From positions 682,001 to 746,000 of the forward strand of contig NZ_JYIJ01000017.1 in assembly GCF_001543895.1 (NCBI RefSeq): a stretch of 64,000 nt of DNA, given 5' to 3'. This stretch comes from Carbonactinospora thermoautotrophica (GTDB lineage: Bacteria > Actinomycetota > Actinomycetes > Streptomycetales > Carbonactinosporaceae). The notes under the pieces are model-generated. The model was not told the DNA's origin. It did no database searches and saw only the letters and a list, made by a program, of their open reading frames with translations. Shown in pieces: positions 52,563-61,261 of the stretch (position 1 is the first letter of the stretch; the number at the start of each line of letters is the position of its first letter). The position numbers were made by a program, and so were the translations under genes.

Positions 52563-52738
52563 CAACTCCCCGGCTTTCCCACGCGCGGACATCGACCGCG
52601 TGACGCGATCCGGCCACCGCCAGGGCGGCGGGGGATGCCTACCCCTCACCCGCTCCGGCCGGCCACCGCACCCACCGAACGCCGCCGCATCGCGATCCGA
52701 CTTAGGCATCCCCCGCCCCCACGGAAGGGAGACCACGC

Positions 52739-53935
52739 ATGCCCCAACCCGTGTGCCGCCGCTGCGGCTACCGCCTGATCCCCATCTACCCCGGCCAGGT
52801 CGAACACCCCCTGTGCTCCCCCACCGACACCGGGTGGATCCCCCGCCCCGCCGGCCAGCAGATGCAGATCGCCACCCCGCCGGATGGCTCGGTGCGGCTG
52901 GCGCTGGAGCTGGCCGGGCATGGCTGGCACGTCTTCCCACTCTCCCCCACCAGCAAGCGCCCCCTCGCGAACTGCCCCGCCTGCCAGGACGGGACGCACC
53001 GGATCGAGGACTGCCCCTGCATCCCGGCCGGGAAGTGGTGCCACGGGGTGCGCGCGGCCACCACCGACCCGGCCCGCATCACCGCCTGGTGGCAGCGCCA
53101 CCCCGACGCGGTGCCGGGCGTGGCGGCCGGCCCGTCCGGGCTGGTGCTCCTCGACGTCGACACCCACGGCGCCGACCCACCCGCCGACCCGGCGAGAGGC
53201 CTGCTGCCCGGCATCGACCTAGCAAGCGAACCGGTGCCGGAAGCCTTGTGGCGGGACCGGGGCCGCTTCCGCGACGGGCGCGACGCCTTACGCCTGCTCG
53301 CCCAAGTGCGCGGCGGGACCCGGCCCTGGCCGACCGACCCCGCCCACCGGCCGGTCGTCGTCGCCACCCCCAGCGGCGGCCGGCACCTGTGGTACCGGGC
53401 ACCCGCCCCCAACCTGCGCCAGGCCCTGGGTGAGCTGGCCTGGCAGGTCGACATCAAGGCCGGCTGGAACTACGGCATCGCCCCCGGCGCGGTCACCGCT
53501 AGTGGCCGGTATCAGGTGCTTTCCGGGAACGTGGCCACCCCCGGCCACATGCCCGCCTGGCTCGCCCGCGAAGTCACCCGCGTGGCCACACCCCGCCCCA
53601 CCCGCCCCGCGCCCGTACCGCTGCCGTCGCCGGGTCCCCGCGGGCGCGGCCCTGCCGCCTACCTCACCACCGTGATCGACCGCGGCGCGGCCGAACTGGC
53701 GACCATGACCGACGGCCGCAAACGCGCCCTGTCCGCCCTCGCCTACCAGGCCGGCGGCCTGCTCGCCTGGTCAGGCCTCCCCGAAGCCGAGATCACCCGC
53801 CGGCTCATCGCCGCCGGCACCGCCAGCGGACTCCCCCACCGCCTCGCCCACCGCATCGTCCGCCGCGCCCTCGCCCGCGGCATCGCCGAACCCCTGCCCG
53901 CCCCCGGCACCCGCGGCACACGTCGGATCGCGTAG
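52739..53935 (+). CDS. Bifunctional primase-polymerase (prim-pol) replication protein
   Basis: The 398-residue protein has an N-terminal zinc motif (CRRCGYRLIP...). The archaeo-eukaryotic prim-pol domain follows: GVAAGPSGLVLLDVDTHG with the DxD at 139/141 and TPSGGRHLWY with the His at 216. A C-terminal helical domain is seen from about 305 on. Such proteins start replication in many AICEs. GGAAGGGAG precedes the ATG, and the heptamer cluster lies directly upstream. Confidence 0.92.
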   Translation: MPQPVCRRCGYRLIPIYPGQVEHPLCSPTDTGWIPRPAGQQMQIATPPDGSVRLALELAGHGWHVFPLSPTSKRPLANCPACQDGTHRIEDCPCIPAGKWCHGVRAATTDPARITAWWQRHPDAVPGVAAGPSGLVLLDVDTHGADPPADPARGLLPGIDLASEPVPEALWRDRGRFRDGRDALRLLAQVRGGTRPWPTDPAHRPVVVATPSGGRHLWYRAPAPNLRQALGELAWQVDIKAGWNYGIAPGAVTASGRYQVLSGNVATPGHMPAWLAREVTRVATPRPTRPAPVPLPSPGPRGRGPAAYLTTVIDRGAAELATMTDGRKRALSALAYQAGGLLAWSGLPEAEITRRLIAAGTASGLPHRLAHRIVRRALARGIAEPLPAPGTRGTRRIA

Positions 53936-53962
53936 TCCACTCGCAGGTCGAAGGAGGATGAC

Positions 53963-54214
53963 GTGAGCAAGCGCTCCAGGAAAGCCGTTGCGCCGACCAC
54001 CGGCCTGGAGGTACCCGACCAGCAGACGAACCCGGCGGACATGCTCACCGTCGAGGAGTTCTGCGCCGAGCTGAAGATCTCAAAGGACACCTTCTACCAC
54101 TGGCGTAAGGTCGGCACCGCACCCGTTTGCCACCGACTTCCGAATGGCGAACTGCGGATCGCCAAGGCCGACCGTGACACCTGGCTCGCGGGCCTGCGGG
54201 AGGCAGCCGCGTGA
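53963..54214 (+). CDS. xis: Excisionase (helix-turn-helix)
   Basis: The 83-residue protein has a GTG start behind AGGAGG. A MerR/Xis-type winged helix is visible in MLTVEEFCAELKISKDTFYH, then WRKVGTAPVCHRLPNGELRI. It directs the integrase toward excision. The stop overlaps the integrase GTG by four bases, the usual xis-int coupling of AICEs. Confidence 0.92.
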   Translation: MSKRSRKAVAPTTGLEVPDQQTNPADMLTVEEFCAELKISKDTFYHWRKVGTAPVCHRLPNGELRIAKADRDTWLAGLREAAA

Positions 54215-55647
54215 GCAACATCAAGTCCACCGCCGGCCGCCCGAACGAGGGCGGCCGGCCCGTCTCCTACGACGTTCGGATCTACAAAATCCTGACCTAC
54301 GAGGGGAAGCGTCGTACCACCTATACGGTTCGGTGGAAAGTAGCAGGCAGGCCCTTCCGCAAGCCGCACGCAACACGCGCCCTGGCCGACAGCTTCCGGG
54401 CGAGGCTCATCTCCTACGCCAACGACGGCGTGCCGTTCGACGTCGAGACCGGACTGCCACTACCGCTGCTGAGACAGCAGCAGAAGAAGCAGGTCCCGAC
54501 TTGGTACCAGCACGCGATCGACTACGTGGACCGGCAGTGGGACCGCGCCTCGAGCAAGCAGCGCGCCTCGATCGCGGACACGCTCGCCACGGTGACGCTG
54601 GTCCTGGTCCGGACCGACAAAGGCATGCCGGACAAGAAGATCCTGCGCCGGGCGCTGTCCACGTGGGCGTTCAACAAGAACACCCGCACCGCGGGCGAGC
54701 CTCCCGAGGAGCTGGCGCCCGCGCTTCGCTGGATCGCGCGCAACTCGCTACGCCTGGACGAGTTGGCCGACACCGAGGTGATGGAGCGCGCGCTCCAGGC
54801 GCTCGCCTCGAAGCTGGACGGCACGCCGGCCGCCGCGAACACCTACCGGCGTAAGCGGCCGATCTTCGGGGCCGCGTTGAGGTACGCGGTGAAGCGCAAG
54901 TACTTGGCGGCGAACCCGCTGGAGAACGACGACATCGAGTTCGACGCGCCGAAGGCGGTGGAAGCCGTCGATCCCCGCACGGTCCCCAACCCGAAGCAGG
55001 CCACCGCCCTGATCGAGGCCGCTGGCGAGGTCCAGCCGTCCGGCCCTTCCCTGAAGGCGTTCTTCGGCTGCATCTACTTCTCGGGGATGCGTCCGGGCGA
55101 GGCGGCCAGGTTGCGCGAGGACCAGTTGGAGCTGCCAGCGGAGGACCAGGGCACCAAGTGGGGTCGCGCGTACCTGGAGAAGTCGTCGCCCCGGGTCGGT
55201 AGATCGTGGACGAACAACGGCAAGACCCGCGAGGAAGGGCCGCTGAAGCATCGCCCCGAGGGAACCGTTCGCGTCGTGCCCATCCCTCCGCAGCTCGTCC
55301 GGCTGCTTCGGGCTCACTTGAAGGAGCACGGGACGACCCCCGACGGGAGGCTGTTCCGCGGCTACTACGGCGGCGAGCTGTCCGAGAGCACGTACGGCCG
55401 CGTGTGGGAGAAAGCCCGCAGGGAGGTTCTGACCCCTGCCCAGGTGGCCTCGACGCTCGCGAAGCGTCCGTACGACTTGCGGCACGCCTGCGTCTCGACC
55501 TGGCTCAAGGCCGGCATCGACCCGGCACGCATCGCAGAGTGGGCCGGCCACAGCGTGGACGTCCTGCTGCGCATCTACGTCCACTGCCTCGACGGCGGGG
55601 AGACCGAGGCCCAGAAGCGCATCGAAGACGCGCTAAAGGGGAGCTGA
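54211..55647 (+). CDS. int: Tyrosine recombinase (site-specific integrase)
   Basis: The 478-residue integrase has the catalytic set Arg294 (SGMRPGEA), Arg424 (YDLRHACVSTW), His447 (GHSVDVLL) and nucleophile Tyr456 (IYVHCLDG). Tyr421 takes the place of the first His of the HxxR box, as in many actinobacterial plasmid integrases. The N-terminal part holds a DNA-arm-binding region and a SAM-like core-binding domain (about 90-210). It lies 95 bases from attR, which it recognises. Confidence 0.95.
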   Translation: MSNIKSTAGRPNEGGRPVSYDVRIYKILTYEGKRRTTYTVRWKVAGRPFRKPHATRALADSFRARLISYANDGVPFDVETGLPLPLLRQQQKKQVPTWYQHAIDYVDRQWDRASSKQRASIADTLATVTLVLVRTDKGMPDKKILRRALSTWAFNKNTRTAGEPPEELAPALRWIARNSLRLDELADTEVMERALQALASKLDGTPAAANTYRRKRPIFGAALRYAVKRKYLAANPLENDDIEFDAPKAVEAVDPRTVPNPKQATALIEAAGEVQPSGPSLKAFFGCIYFSGMRPGEAARLREDQLELPAEDQGTKWGRAYLEKSSPRVGRSWTNNGKTREEGPLKHRPEGTVRVVPIPPQLVRLLRAHLKEHGTTPDGRLFRGYYGGELSESTYGRVWEKARREVLTPAQVASTLAKRPYDLRHACVSTWLKAGIDPARIAEWAGHSVDVLLRIYVHCLDGGETEAQKRIEDALKGS

Positions 55648-55742
55648 CCAGCGAAGACGCGCGACAAACTTCGACACGTATTCGACACAGACCCCCACCG
55701 ACGGCCACCATCAGCCACCGTCGATCACGATCGCGACATGCG

Positions 55743-55865
55743 TCAGGGCCGGCCCCGGACTCGCCGGGGGCCGGCCCTGAGCTGCGTCTTTGCTGGGTGG
55801 TGCCCCTGGTGGCAGGTGCAGGATTCGAACCTGCGTAGGCTTTCGCCGACGGTTTTACAGACCGC
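55743..55865. repeat. attR: direct repeat completing tRNA-Tyr
   Basis: This 123-bp copy of the attL segment is identical except for one missing C. The element thus brought its own 3' tRNA end and terminator and restored the gene. The repeat extends about 64 bases beyond the tRNA end into the terminator hairpin, whose stem has a one-base bulge here. Confidence 0.93.
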
Positions 55866-55892
55866 TCCCTTTGGCCGCTCGGGCAACCTGCC
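55807..55892 (-). tRNA. tRNA-Tyr (GTA anticodon), attachment site
   Basis: The 86-base class II tRNA has an encoded CCA, acceptor GGCAGGT/ACCTGCC, anticodon loop CTGTAAA (GTA) and a long variable arm. The 3' half, including the anticodon loop, lies in the att repeat. The host gene remains functional after integration. Confidence 0.95.
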
Positions 55893-55985
55893 GGGATGCG
55901 CCCTGTCGGGCAACGCCTGACAGGATAGCGGATGTTCCCAGCGGGTTCGGAATCGGACCACGCATCGACTGGAGGAGACGCACCC

Positions 55986-56480
55986 GTGCCTGCCGAGTCC
56001 TCGTTCGACATCGTGAGCAAGGTCGACCGCCAGGAGGTGGACAACGCGCTGAACCAGGCGGCTCGCGAGATCGGGCAGCGGTTCGACTTCAAGAACGTCG
56101 GCGCCTCGATCGCCTGGGCGGGGGAAGAGCGGATCGAGATGCGGGCCAACTCGGAGGACCGGGTCAAGGCGGTGCTGGACGTCTTCCAGTCGAAGCTGGT
56201 CAAGCGCGGGGTGTCGCTCAAGGCGATCGAGGCGAGCGATCCGCAGCTGTCGGGCAAGGAGTACCGGATCACGGCCACCCTACGGCAGGGCATCTCGCCG
56301 GAGAACGCCAAGAAGCTGGCGAAGATCATCCGGGACGAGGCGCCCAAGGGGGTGAAGGCGCAGATCCAGGGCGACGAGTTGCGGGTCAGCTCCAAGAGCA
56401 AGGACGACCTGCAGGAGACGATCCGTCTGGTCAAGAGCAAGGACCTTGACTTCGCGGTCCAGTTCGTGAATTTCCGGTAG
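55986..56480 (+). CDS. yajQ: YajQ-family nucleotide-binding protein
   Basis: The 164-residue UPF0234 protein has a GTG start with GGAGG ten bases upstream. It contains [20 protein letters not shown] and ends [14 protein letters not shown]. Members bind nucleotides, including cyclic di-GMP in some bacteria; a role here is unknown. It is the first chromosomal gene after attR and lies at the same place in Streptomyces. Confidence 0.93.
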   Translation: MPAESSFDIVSKVDRQEVDNALNQAAREIGQRFDFKNVGASIAWAGEERIEMRANSEDRVKAVLDVFQSKLVKRGVSLKAIEASDPQLSGKEYRITATLRQGISPENAKKLAKIIRDEAPKGVKAQIQGDELRVSSKSKDDLQETIRLVKSKDLDFAVQFVNFR

Positions 56481-56867
56481 TAGCCGTGACGGCCGGATGG
56501 TTCCAGGAGGCGGCGCCCACCCCCACGGCCTGCTGTCAGTCCGGGCAGACCGGTCGGCGGACGCGGAAGCGGCCCCTACGCGGCCCAGCGTGAGGCGCCG
56601 TGCGTCTCAGCTGTGTGCACGCCAGCGGATGAGCCAGAACGCGATCTCGAGAGTCCCACCGGAATCGCAAGCACTGGCTTTACGGCTCAGCCAGGGCACC
56701 CGCGATCTCCAGTGGGCCGTGCCGAGGGACGCCGTTGAGGGCGCCCCCACTGGCCATGATCGTCCAGCACTGCCACCTCACGAGCACCTGCGGTGCGAGC
56801 AGCCTCGCACACCCCCTGCGGGTCCGGCCGGTGCAGGCCCCCGCCGACCAATGACAGCAGCGCACGG
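56481..56867. other. Gene-free stretch
   Basis: About 390 bases lie between yajQ and the converging regulator. Open frames are fragments without ribosome sites. I see no RNA gene or repeat. Confidence 0.5.
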
Positions 56868-56902
56868 CAGCCCAAGAGGTACACCTTGTACCCCTTGGGC
56901 TG
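56868..56902 (-). terminator. Hairpin at the regulator stop codon
   Basis: A 16-bp inverted repeat with one mismatch (56868-56883 with 56887-56902) and a 3-base loop touches the stop codon of the regulator. Its core GGTACA-CCT-TGTACC also looks like a protein-binding palindrome. Confidence 0.65.
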
Positions 56903-58126
56903 TCAAACGGCGAGGCCGAGCCGCCTTGCCAGGTCTCGCACGTCGTCGCGGACCGCGACCGGGGGCTTGGCAATCAGGTCGTCAACGATCAGACGTGCCG
57001 CGGGACTCCAGCGGACCGCGTCCACGCCTTGGTCGCAGGCACGCAGCAGGAGCCTCGTCGCGGCTACCCGCTCCCCGGCCATGTGCTGGCCCCGCGCCAT
57101 CTCGACAAAGAACCGTCCACGCCGTTCGCGCGAAGGGATCGCATCCGGTTCGATCGCCTCGGCCCGCCGCAGCGCCTCGCGTGACTTCCACAGGTCCACG
57201 GTGAGGGAGACCCCGTGCAAGGCGACGTTCGCAGTACCGAAAACGGTCCAAAGGTGTGCATATCCGGCGGGCAGGCGGCGAGCCACGGTGTCCGCACGAT
57301 CCCAGTACGCCCAAGCCTCCCCGCCTCGTCCGGCACGGGCAGCCGTGACCGCGCTGTGCAGTTGGAGCGCGCCCCACATGGCCAGCCACTCGTCGGGGGC
57401 CTCCGGCAGGTACGGTTCCAAGACGCCCGCCGCCTCCTGTACGAGTGAGAGCGCCTCTTCCATGCGTCCGGCGACACGCAGCATCATGCCCACCGTCCAG
57501 GCCGCGCCGGCCAGCGTGAGCGGGTCATCAGCAGTGCGCGCCGCGTTCATGCCTCGGTCGACGACCAGCCAGAGCAGCTCGGGCTCAGCAGCGTTGACGA
57601 GCACGTGCTGCGCCAGGTGATAGGCGTCCGCAAGCACGGCGTGCGCTGCCCTGCGTTCCCGTCCGTCGAGGGCGAATGCGGCGTCCTGACAGTCGGTGAG
57701 CAGACTGGGCAGCAGTGCGCCGACCTCGGAGCGCCGGTCGAGCGCGGTGTGCCAGGCCCGCCACGCCGCCGTGACCCGGTTACGGAGTGTGGCGACCGGG
57801 TACGGCGGACGGTCCGGCCTGGAGACCGTGTACCGCTGGACAGCCGCGCGAATCGCCGCGATGTTCGGATGCCGACCCCGCGTGAGCGCGGTGACGTCGA
57901 GCGGCTGGTCCCCGGTCAGGTCCGCCAGATCGTCGATCCCCAGGACTTCGGCCAGCCGGATCAGCATCGGCAGCCGTGGGGGTAGGAGTCGGCCGGTTTC
58001 CACCGCCTTGACCCACTCGGCCGACCTGCCGACCAAGCCGCCGAGGACAGGGCGGGACATGCCTCGGCGCTCCCGGAAGTACTTGATGCGCTGTCCGGTG
58101 CTCCTGCCTTCCAGGGCGTCTGCCAT
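56903..58126 (-). CDS. XRE-type helix-turn-helix regulator with helical-repeat domain
   Basis: The 407-residue protein has an N-terminal helix-turn-helix of the Cro/CI type (about 10-65: GQRIKYFRERRGMSRPVLGG...AEWVKAVETGRL). A long alpha-helical, TPR-like part follows (about 90-405; AWRAWHTALDRRSEVGALLP, GMMLRVAGRMEEALSLVQEA). This architecture is common in actinomycetes, often tied to development or antibiotic control, with unknown ligands. The ATG at 58126 was chosen by the HTH position; an upstream frame adds 46 residues without a site. Confidence 0.85.
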   Translation of the reverse strand: MADALEGRSTGQRIKYFRERRGMSRPVLGGLVGRSAEWVKAVETGRLLPPRLPMLIRLAEVLGIDDLADLTGDQPLDVTALTRGRHPNIAAIRAAVQRYTVSRPDRPPYPVATLRNRVTAAWRAWHTALDRRSEVGALLPSLLTDCQDAAFALDGRERRAAHAVLADAYHLAQHVLVNAAEPELLWLVVDRGMNAARTADDPLTLAGAAWTVGMMLRVAGRMEEALSLVQEAAGVLEPYLPEAPDEWLAMWGALQLHSAVTAARAGRGGEAWAYWDRADTVARRLPAGYAHLWTVFGTANVALHGVSLTVDLWKSREALRRAEAIEPDAIPSRERRGRFFVEMARGQHMAGERVAATRLLLRACDQGVDAVRWSPAARLIVDDLIAKPPVAVRDDVRDLARRLGLAV

Positions 58127-58233
58127 CGTGAGGTCACTCCTTGTCGGCAGCAGCGCCAGGGTACACCGATCATGTTTCCGGTGGATACTGGCAAATCGCC
58201 CTGGCTTCTTCGTGGATGTCCGGGTCGGTTCGG

Positions 58234-58659
58234 TCAGGCGGTCCGTGACACTGAGGGGAACCACGGATCACCGCTCGGGACGATCTCGCGGCCGAGCGGG
58301 AACAGGGCCACCGGCACCATCTTGAAGCTCGCGATGCCGAGTGGGATGCCGATGATCGTCAGGCACAGCAGTACCCCGGTGACGACGTGGCCCAGGGCGA
58401 GCCACCAGCCGGCGAAGAGGAACCACAGCACGTTGCCGATGGCCGAGCCCACCCCGGCGCCCGGCTTGCGCACCAGCTTCCGGCCGAACGGCCACAGGGC
58501 GTACGAGGCGTTGCGCCAGGCCGCGATCCCGAACGGGATCGTCACGATGAGCAGGAAGCAGATGAGCGCGGCCACCGCATAGGCGATCGCCATCCAGAAA
58601 CCGGCGAACACCAGCCAGATCAGATTGAGGACGACTGTCACGGCTCCAGCCTCCGGCAT
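58234..58659 (-). CDS. YccF domain-containing membrane protein
   Basis: The 141-residue inner-membrane protein has two similar YccF halves: LNLIWLVFAGFWMAIAYAVA... with PFGIAAWRNASYALWPFGR, then NVLWFLFAGWWLALGHVVTG... with PLGIASFKMVPVALFPLGR. Four or more hydrophobic segments are visible. The biological role of YccF is not established. Confidence 0.9.
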   Translation of the reverse strand: MPEAGAVTVVLNLIWLVFAGFWMAIAYAVAALICFLLIVTIPFGIAAWRNASYALWPFGRKLVRKPGAGVGSAIGNVLWFLFAGWWLALGHVVTGVLLCLTIIGIPLGIASFKMVPVALFPLGREIVPSGDPWFPSVSRTA

Positions 58660-58680
58660 CGAGGCGGGAAACGGAACCGT

Positions 58681-58731
58681 CCTCCGCTGATCTCCGGGAC
58701 ATCCCGGGGATGCCCCGGAGATCAGCGGAGG
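58681..58731 (-). terminator. Terminator at the htpX 3' end
   Basis: A perfect 18-bp stem (58681-58698 with 58714-58731) with a loop that can pair further spans the last codons and stop of htpX. Confidence 0.8.
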
Positions 58732-59582
58732 TACCCGGCCATCTCCTCCAGCCGGCGGACCCGGTCGGCGATCGGCGGGTGGGTGGAGAAGAGCTTCTGC
58801 AGACCCTCACCGCGGAACGGGTTGGCGATCATCAGGTGGCCGGAGCTGACCAGGTCGGGCTCGGGGGGCAGCGGCAGCATGTTCGCGCCCGCCTCGATCT
58901 TGCGCAGCGCGCTGGCGAGCGCGAGCGGGTCGCCGGTCAGCCGCGCGCCGGTGGCGTCGGCCTGGTACTCGCGCGAGCGGGAGATGGCGAGCTGGATCAG
59001 CGAGGCCGCGACCGGGCCGAGGATCATCAGGACCAGCGTGCCCAGCAGCCCCGGACCCTCGTCCTCGTCGTCGCTCCCGCCGCCGAAGAACATCGCGAAG
59101 TTGCTGACGAACATGATCACGCTGGCCAGCGCCGCCGCGACCGAGGAGATGAGGATGTCCCGGTTGTAGACGTGGGCCAGCTCGTGGCCGAGCACGGCGC
59201 GCAGCTCACGCTCGTTGAGGATCTGCAGGATCCCCTGGGTGCAGCAGACGGCCGCGTTGCGCGGATTGCGGCCGGTCGCGAACGCGTTCGGGGCCATGGT
59301 CGGCGACACGTACAGCCGGGGCATCGGCTGCCGGTACGCGGTCGAGAGCTCCCGGACGATCCGGTACATCACCGGCTGCTCGATCTCGCTGACCGGCCGT
59401 GCCCGCATGGCGCGCAGCGCGATCTTGTCGCTGTTGAAGTACGCGAACCCGTTGGTGAGCAGAGCGATGACGAACGCCACCAGCAGGCCGCCGCGCCCGA
59501 ACATGCTGCCGATCAGCAGGATGATCGCCGACAACAGCCCCAGCAGAGCCGCGGTCTTCAGCCCGTTGAGCCTTCCGTGCAT
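58722..59582 (-). CDS. htpX: Membrane zinc metalloprotease HtpX
   Basis: The 286-residue M48 protease takes part in membrane-protein quality control. Two N-terminal transmembrane helices precede the zinc motif HELAH (133-137), with the third ligand Glu205 in [11 protein letters not shown]. Another two helices lie in between. The active site faces the cytoplasm in the family. It is followed by a strong hairpin and lies at a similar place in Streptomyces. Confidence 0.95.
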   Translation of the reverse strand: MHGRLNGLKTAALLGLLSAIILLIGSMFGRGGLLVAFVIALLTNGFAYFNSDKIALRAMRARPVSEIEQPVMYRIVRELSTAYRQPMPRLYVSPTMAPNAFATGRNPRNAAVCCTQGILQILNERELRAVLGHELAHVYNRDILISSVAAALASVIMFVSNFAMFFGGGSDDEDEGPGLLGTLVLMILGPVAASLIQLAISRSREYQADATGARLTGDPLALASALRKIEAGANMLPLPPEPDLVSSGHLMIANPFRGEGLQKLFSTHPPIADRVRRLEEMAGYLR

Positions 59583-59692
59583 CGCTTGCCTCCGCCGGAA
59601 AACATTCCGTCACCGGATGGAACGCGACACAGCCGCGCAACGTTCCCCGCCGACGGCGCGAGCGGCTCCTGCACAGGCGGGCTGACCTGCGG

Positions 59693-61261
59693 TTATCCAA
59701 GAATGCCGGCCTGGGCGGGCAGTACCTGGAGCACCAACTGCGGCAGGACGGACAGCAGGAGGGCCGCGCCGAGGGCCAGCCCCAGGCCGAGCCCGGTGGT
59801 GACCGGGATGCGGTAGGAGAGCTCCGGTTCCTCCGGGTCGCGCCGGGCGAACAGCAACGCGGTCCAGTACAGGTAGTAGTACAGGGCGATCACCGTGTTG
59901 ACCGCCATGACCACGGCGAGCCAGCCCACGCCCCCCTCCACCGCAGCCTGGAACACGACGACCTTGGCGAACAACCCGATCAGCCCGGGCGGCAGGCCGG
60001 CGAGGCAGAGCAGGAAGAAGGCGAGCGACAGGGCGGTCAGCGGCTCGGTCCAGACCAGGCCGCGGTAGTCGGACAACCGGTTCTCCGGCCGGTGCCGGGC
60101 GACGATGACGACCACGGCGAAGGCGCCGAGGTTCATGACCGCGTACGCGAGCAGGTACGCGACCGTGGCGGACAGCGCCTGGCCGACGGGGTCGGCGGCG
60201 GAGCCGACAGCAGAGCCAACAGCAGAGCCCGCGCCGGGCTGCGTCGACGCCCGGGCGACGCCGAGCGGCACGAGCATGTACCCGGCCTGGGCGATCGACG
60301 ACCAGGCGAGCAGTCGCAACGCGGTCTGCTGCCGCAGCGCCACCAGGTTGCCGACGCTCATGGTGAGCGCGGCCAGGACGGCGAGCATCGGCCCCCACAC
60401 GTGCAGGTACGGGCGGAAGCCCAGGCTGACCACGAGGATGAGGCCCGCGAACCCGGCCGCCTTGGACACCACCGAGAGGTACGCGGCGACCGGCACCGGC
60501 GCGCCCGCGTACGTGTCGGGGGTCCAGAAGTGGAAGGGCACCGCGGAGACCTTGAACGTGAACCCGACCAGGGTCAGCGCGACCGCGACGGCGGTGACGG
60601 GCTGCTGCAGCTCGGCGCGGTTCAGCGCCGCGGCCACACCCTGCAGGTGCACCTGCCCGGTCACGCCGTACACCAGGCTGATCCCGAACAGCATGACCGC
60701 GGTCGACACCACGCCGATCAGGAAGAACTTGAGCGCCGCCTCGCTGGACCGCCCGTCGTACCGGCGCAGCCCCACCAGCGCGAACGCCGGCAGCGTCACC
60801 ACCTCCAGCGCGACGACCAGGGTCACCAGGTCCCGCGCGGCGACCAGCGTCACCGTGCCGGCGACCGAGCAGAGCAACAGGAACCAGAACTCCCCCGCCG
60901 GCAGGTGCGTGTCCAGCACGGTGCGGGCGGCGAGCAGGATCACCACCGCGGCCGCGCCCAGCGCCAGGCCCTGGAACACCAGGGTGAACTCGTTGACCAC
61001 GTACGAGCAGAGCGGCACCGGCTGGGTCGCGGTGCCGGGCAGGCAGAACGTGCCCCGGGGCCCGCGCGCCGCGAGGGGGGCCAGCGACGCCAGCGCGGCG
61101 AGCGTGCCGGCCAGCGCGAGCCCGGCGAGCCAGCCCTTGCGCGGGCTGAGCAGGTCGGCGAGCAGCACCAGCAGCGCGGTCAGCGCCACGATGACCGGCG
61201 GCGCGATGGCCGCGTAGTCGATGCTCTGGACCAGCGACTGGCCGGAGAACAGCGGGCTCAT
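59693..61261 (-). CDS. nuoN: NADH-quinone oxidoreductase subunit N
   Basis: This 522-residue antiporter-like membrane subunit pumps protons in complex I. About fourteen transmembrane helices are visible, with conserved segments EVVTLPAFALVGLRRYD and a Lys-containing FKVSAVPFHFWTPDTY. It is the last gene of the nuo operon, directly abutting nuoM (no gap). A Gly/Ser/Ala-rich stretch around residues 343-360 (TQPGAGSAVGSAVGSAADPV) is a repeat-like loop. Confidence 0.96.
   Translation of the reverse strand: MSPLFSGQSLVQSIDYAAIAPPVIVALTALLVLLADLLSPRKGWLAGLALAGTLAALASLAPLAARGPRGTFCLPGTATQPVPLCSYVVNEFTLVFQGLALGAAAVVILLAARTVLDTHLPAGEFWFLLLCSVAGTVTLVAARDLVTLVVALEVVTLPAFALVGLRRYDGRSSEAALKFFLIGVVSTAVMLFGISLVYGVTGQVHLQGVAAALNRAELQQPVTAVAVALTLVGFTFKVSAVPFHFWTPDTYAGAPVPVAAYLSVVSKAAGFAGLILVVSLGFRPYLHVWGPMLAVLAALTMSVGNLVALRQQTALRLLAWSSIAQAGYMLVPLGVARASTQPGAGSAVGSAVGSAADPVGQALSATVAYLLAYAVMNLGAFAVVVIVARHRPENRLSDYRGLVWTEPLTALSLAFFLLCLAGLPPGLIGLFAKVVVFQAAVEGGVGWLAVVMAVNTVIALYYYLYWTALLFARRDPEEPELSYRIPVTTGLGLGLALGAALLLSVLPQLVLQVLPAQAGILG

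Larger units (their letters stand above)
36206..55865 (+). mobile_element. SLP1/pSAM2-like actinomycete integrative and conjugative element
   Basis: The element of about 19.5 kb is bounded by att direct repeats in tRNA-Tyr. Integrase and excisionase lie next to attR. Replication genes (primase-polymerase, P-loop ATPase, SSB), an FtsK-type double-stranded-DNA translocase, a GntR regulator and many small plasmid-type proteins complete the AICE gene set. All modules are intact, so it may be mobile. The left 2.4 kb carries two CRISPR arrays without cas genes. The neighbourhood (yajQ on one side, rpmG on the other) matches my memory of the SLP1 site in Streptomyces coelicolor. Confidence 0.92.

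Noticed and set aside
36330-55742. cas genes for the arrays
   Set aside because: All genes in the element were read; none shows Cas1, Cas2, Cas3, Cas10 or Cascade features.
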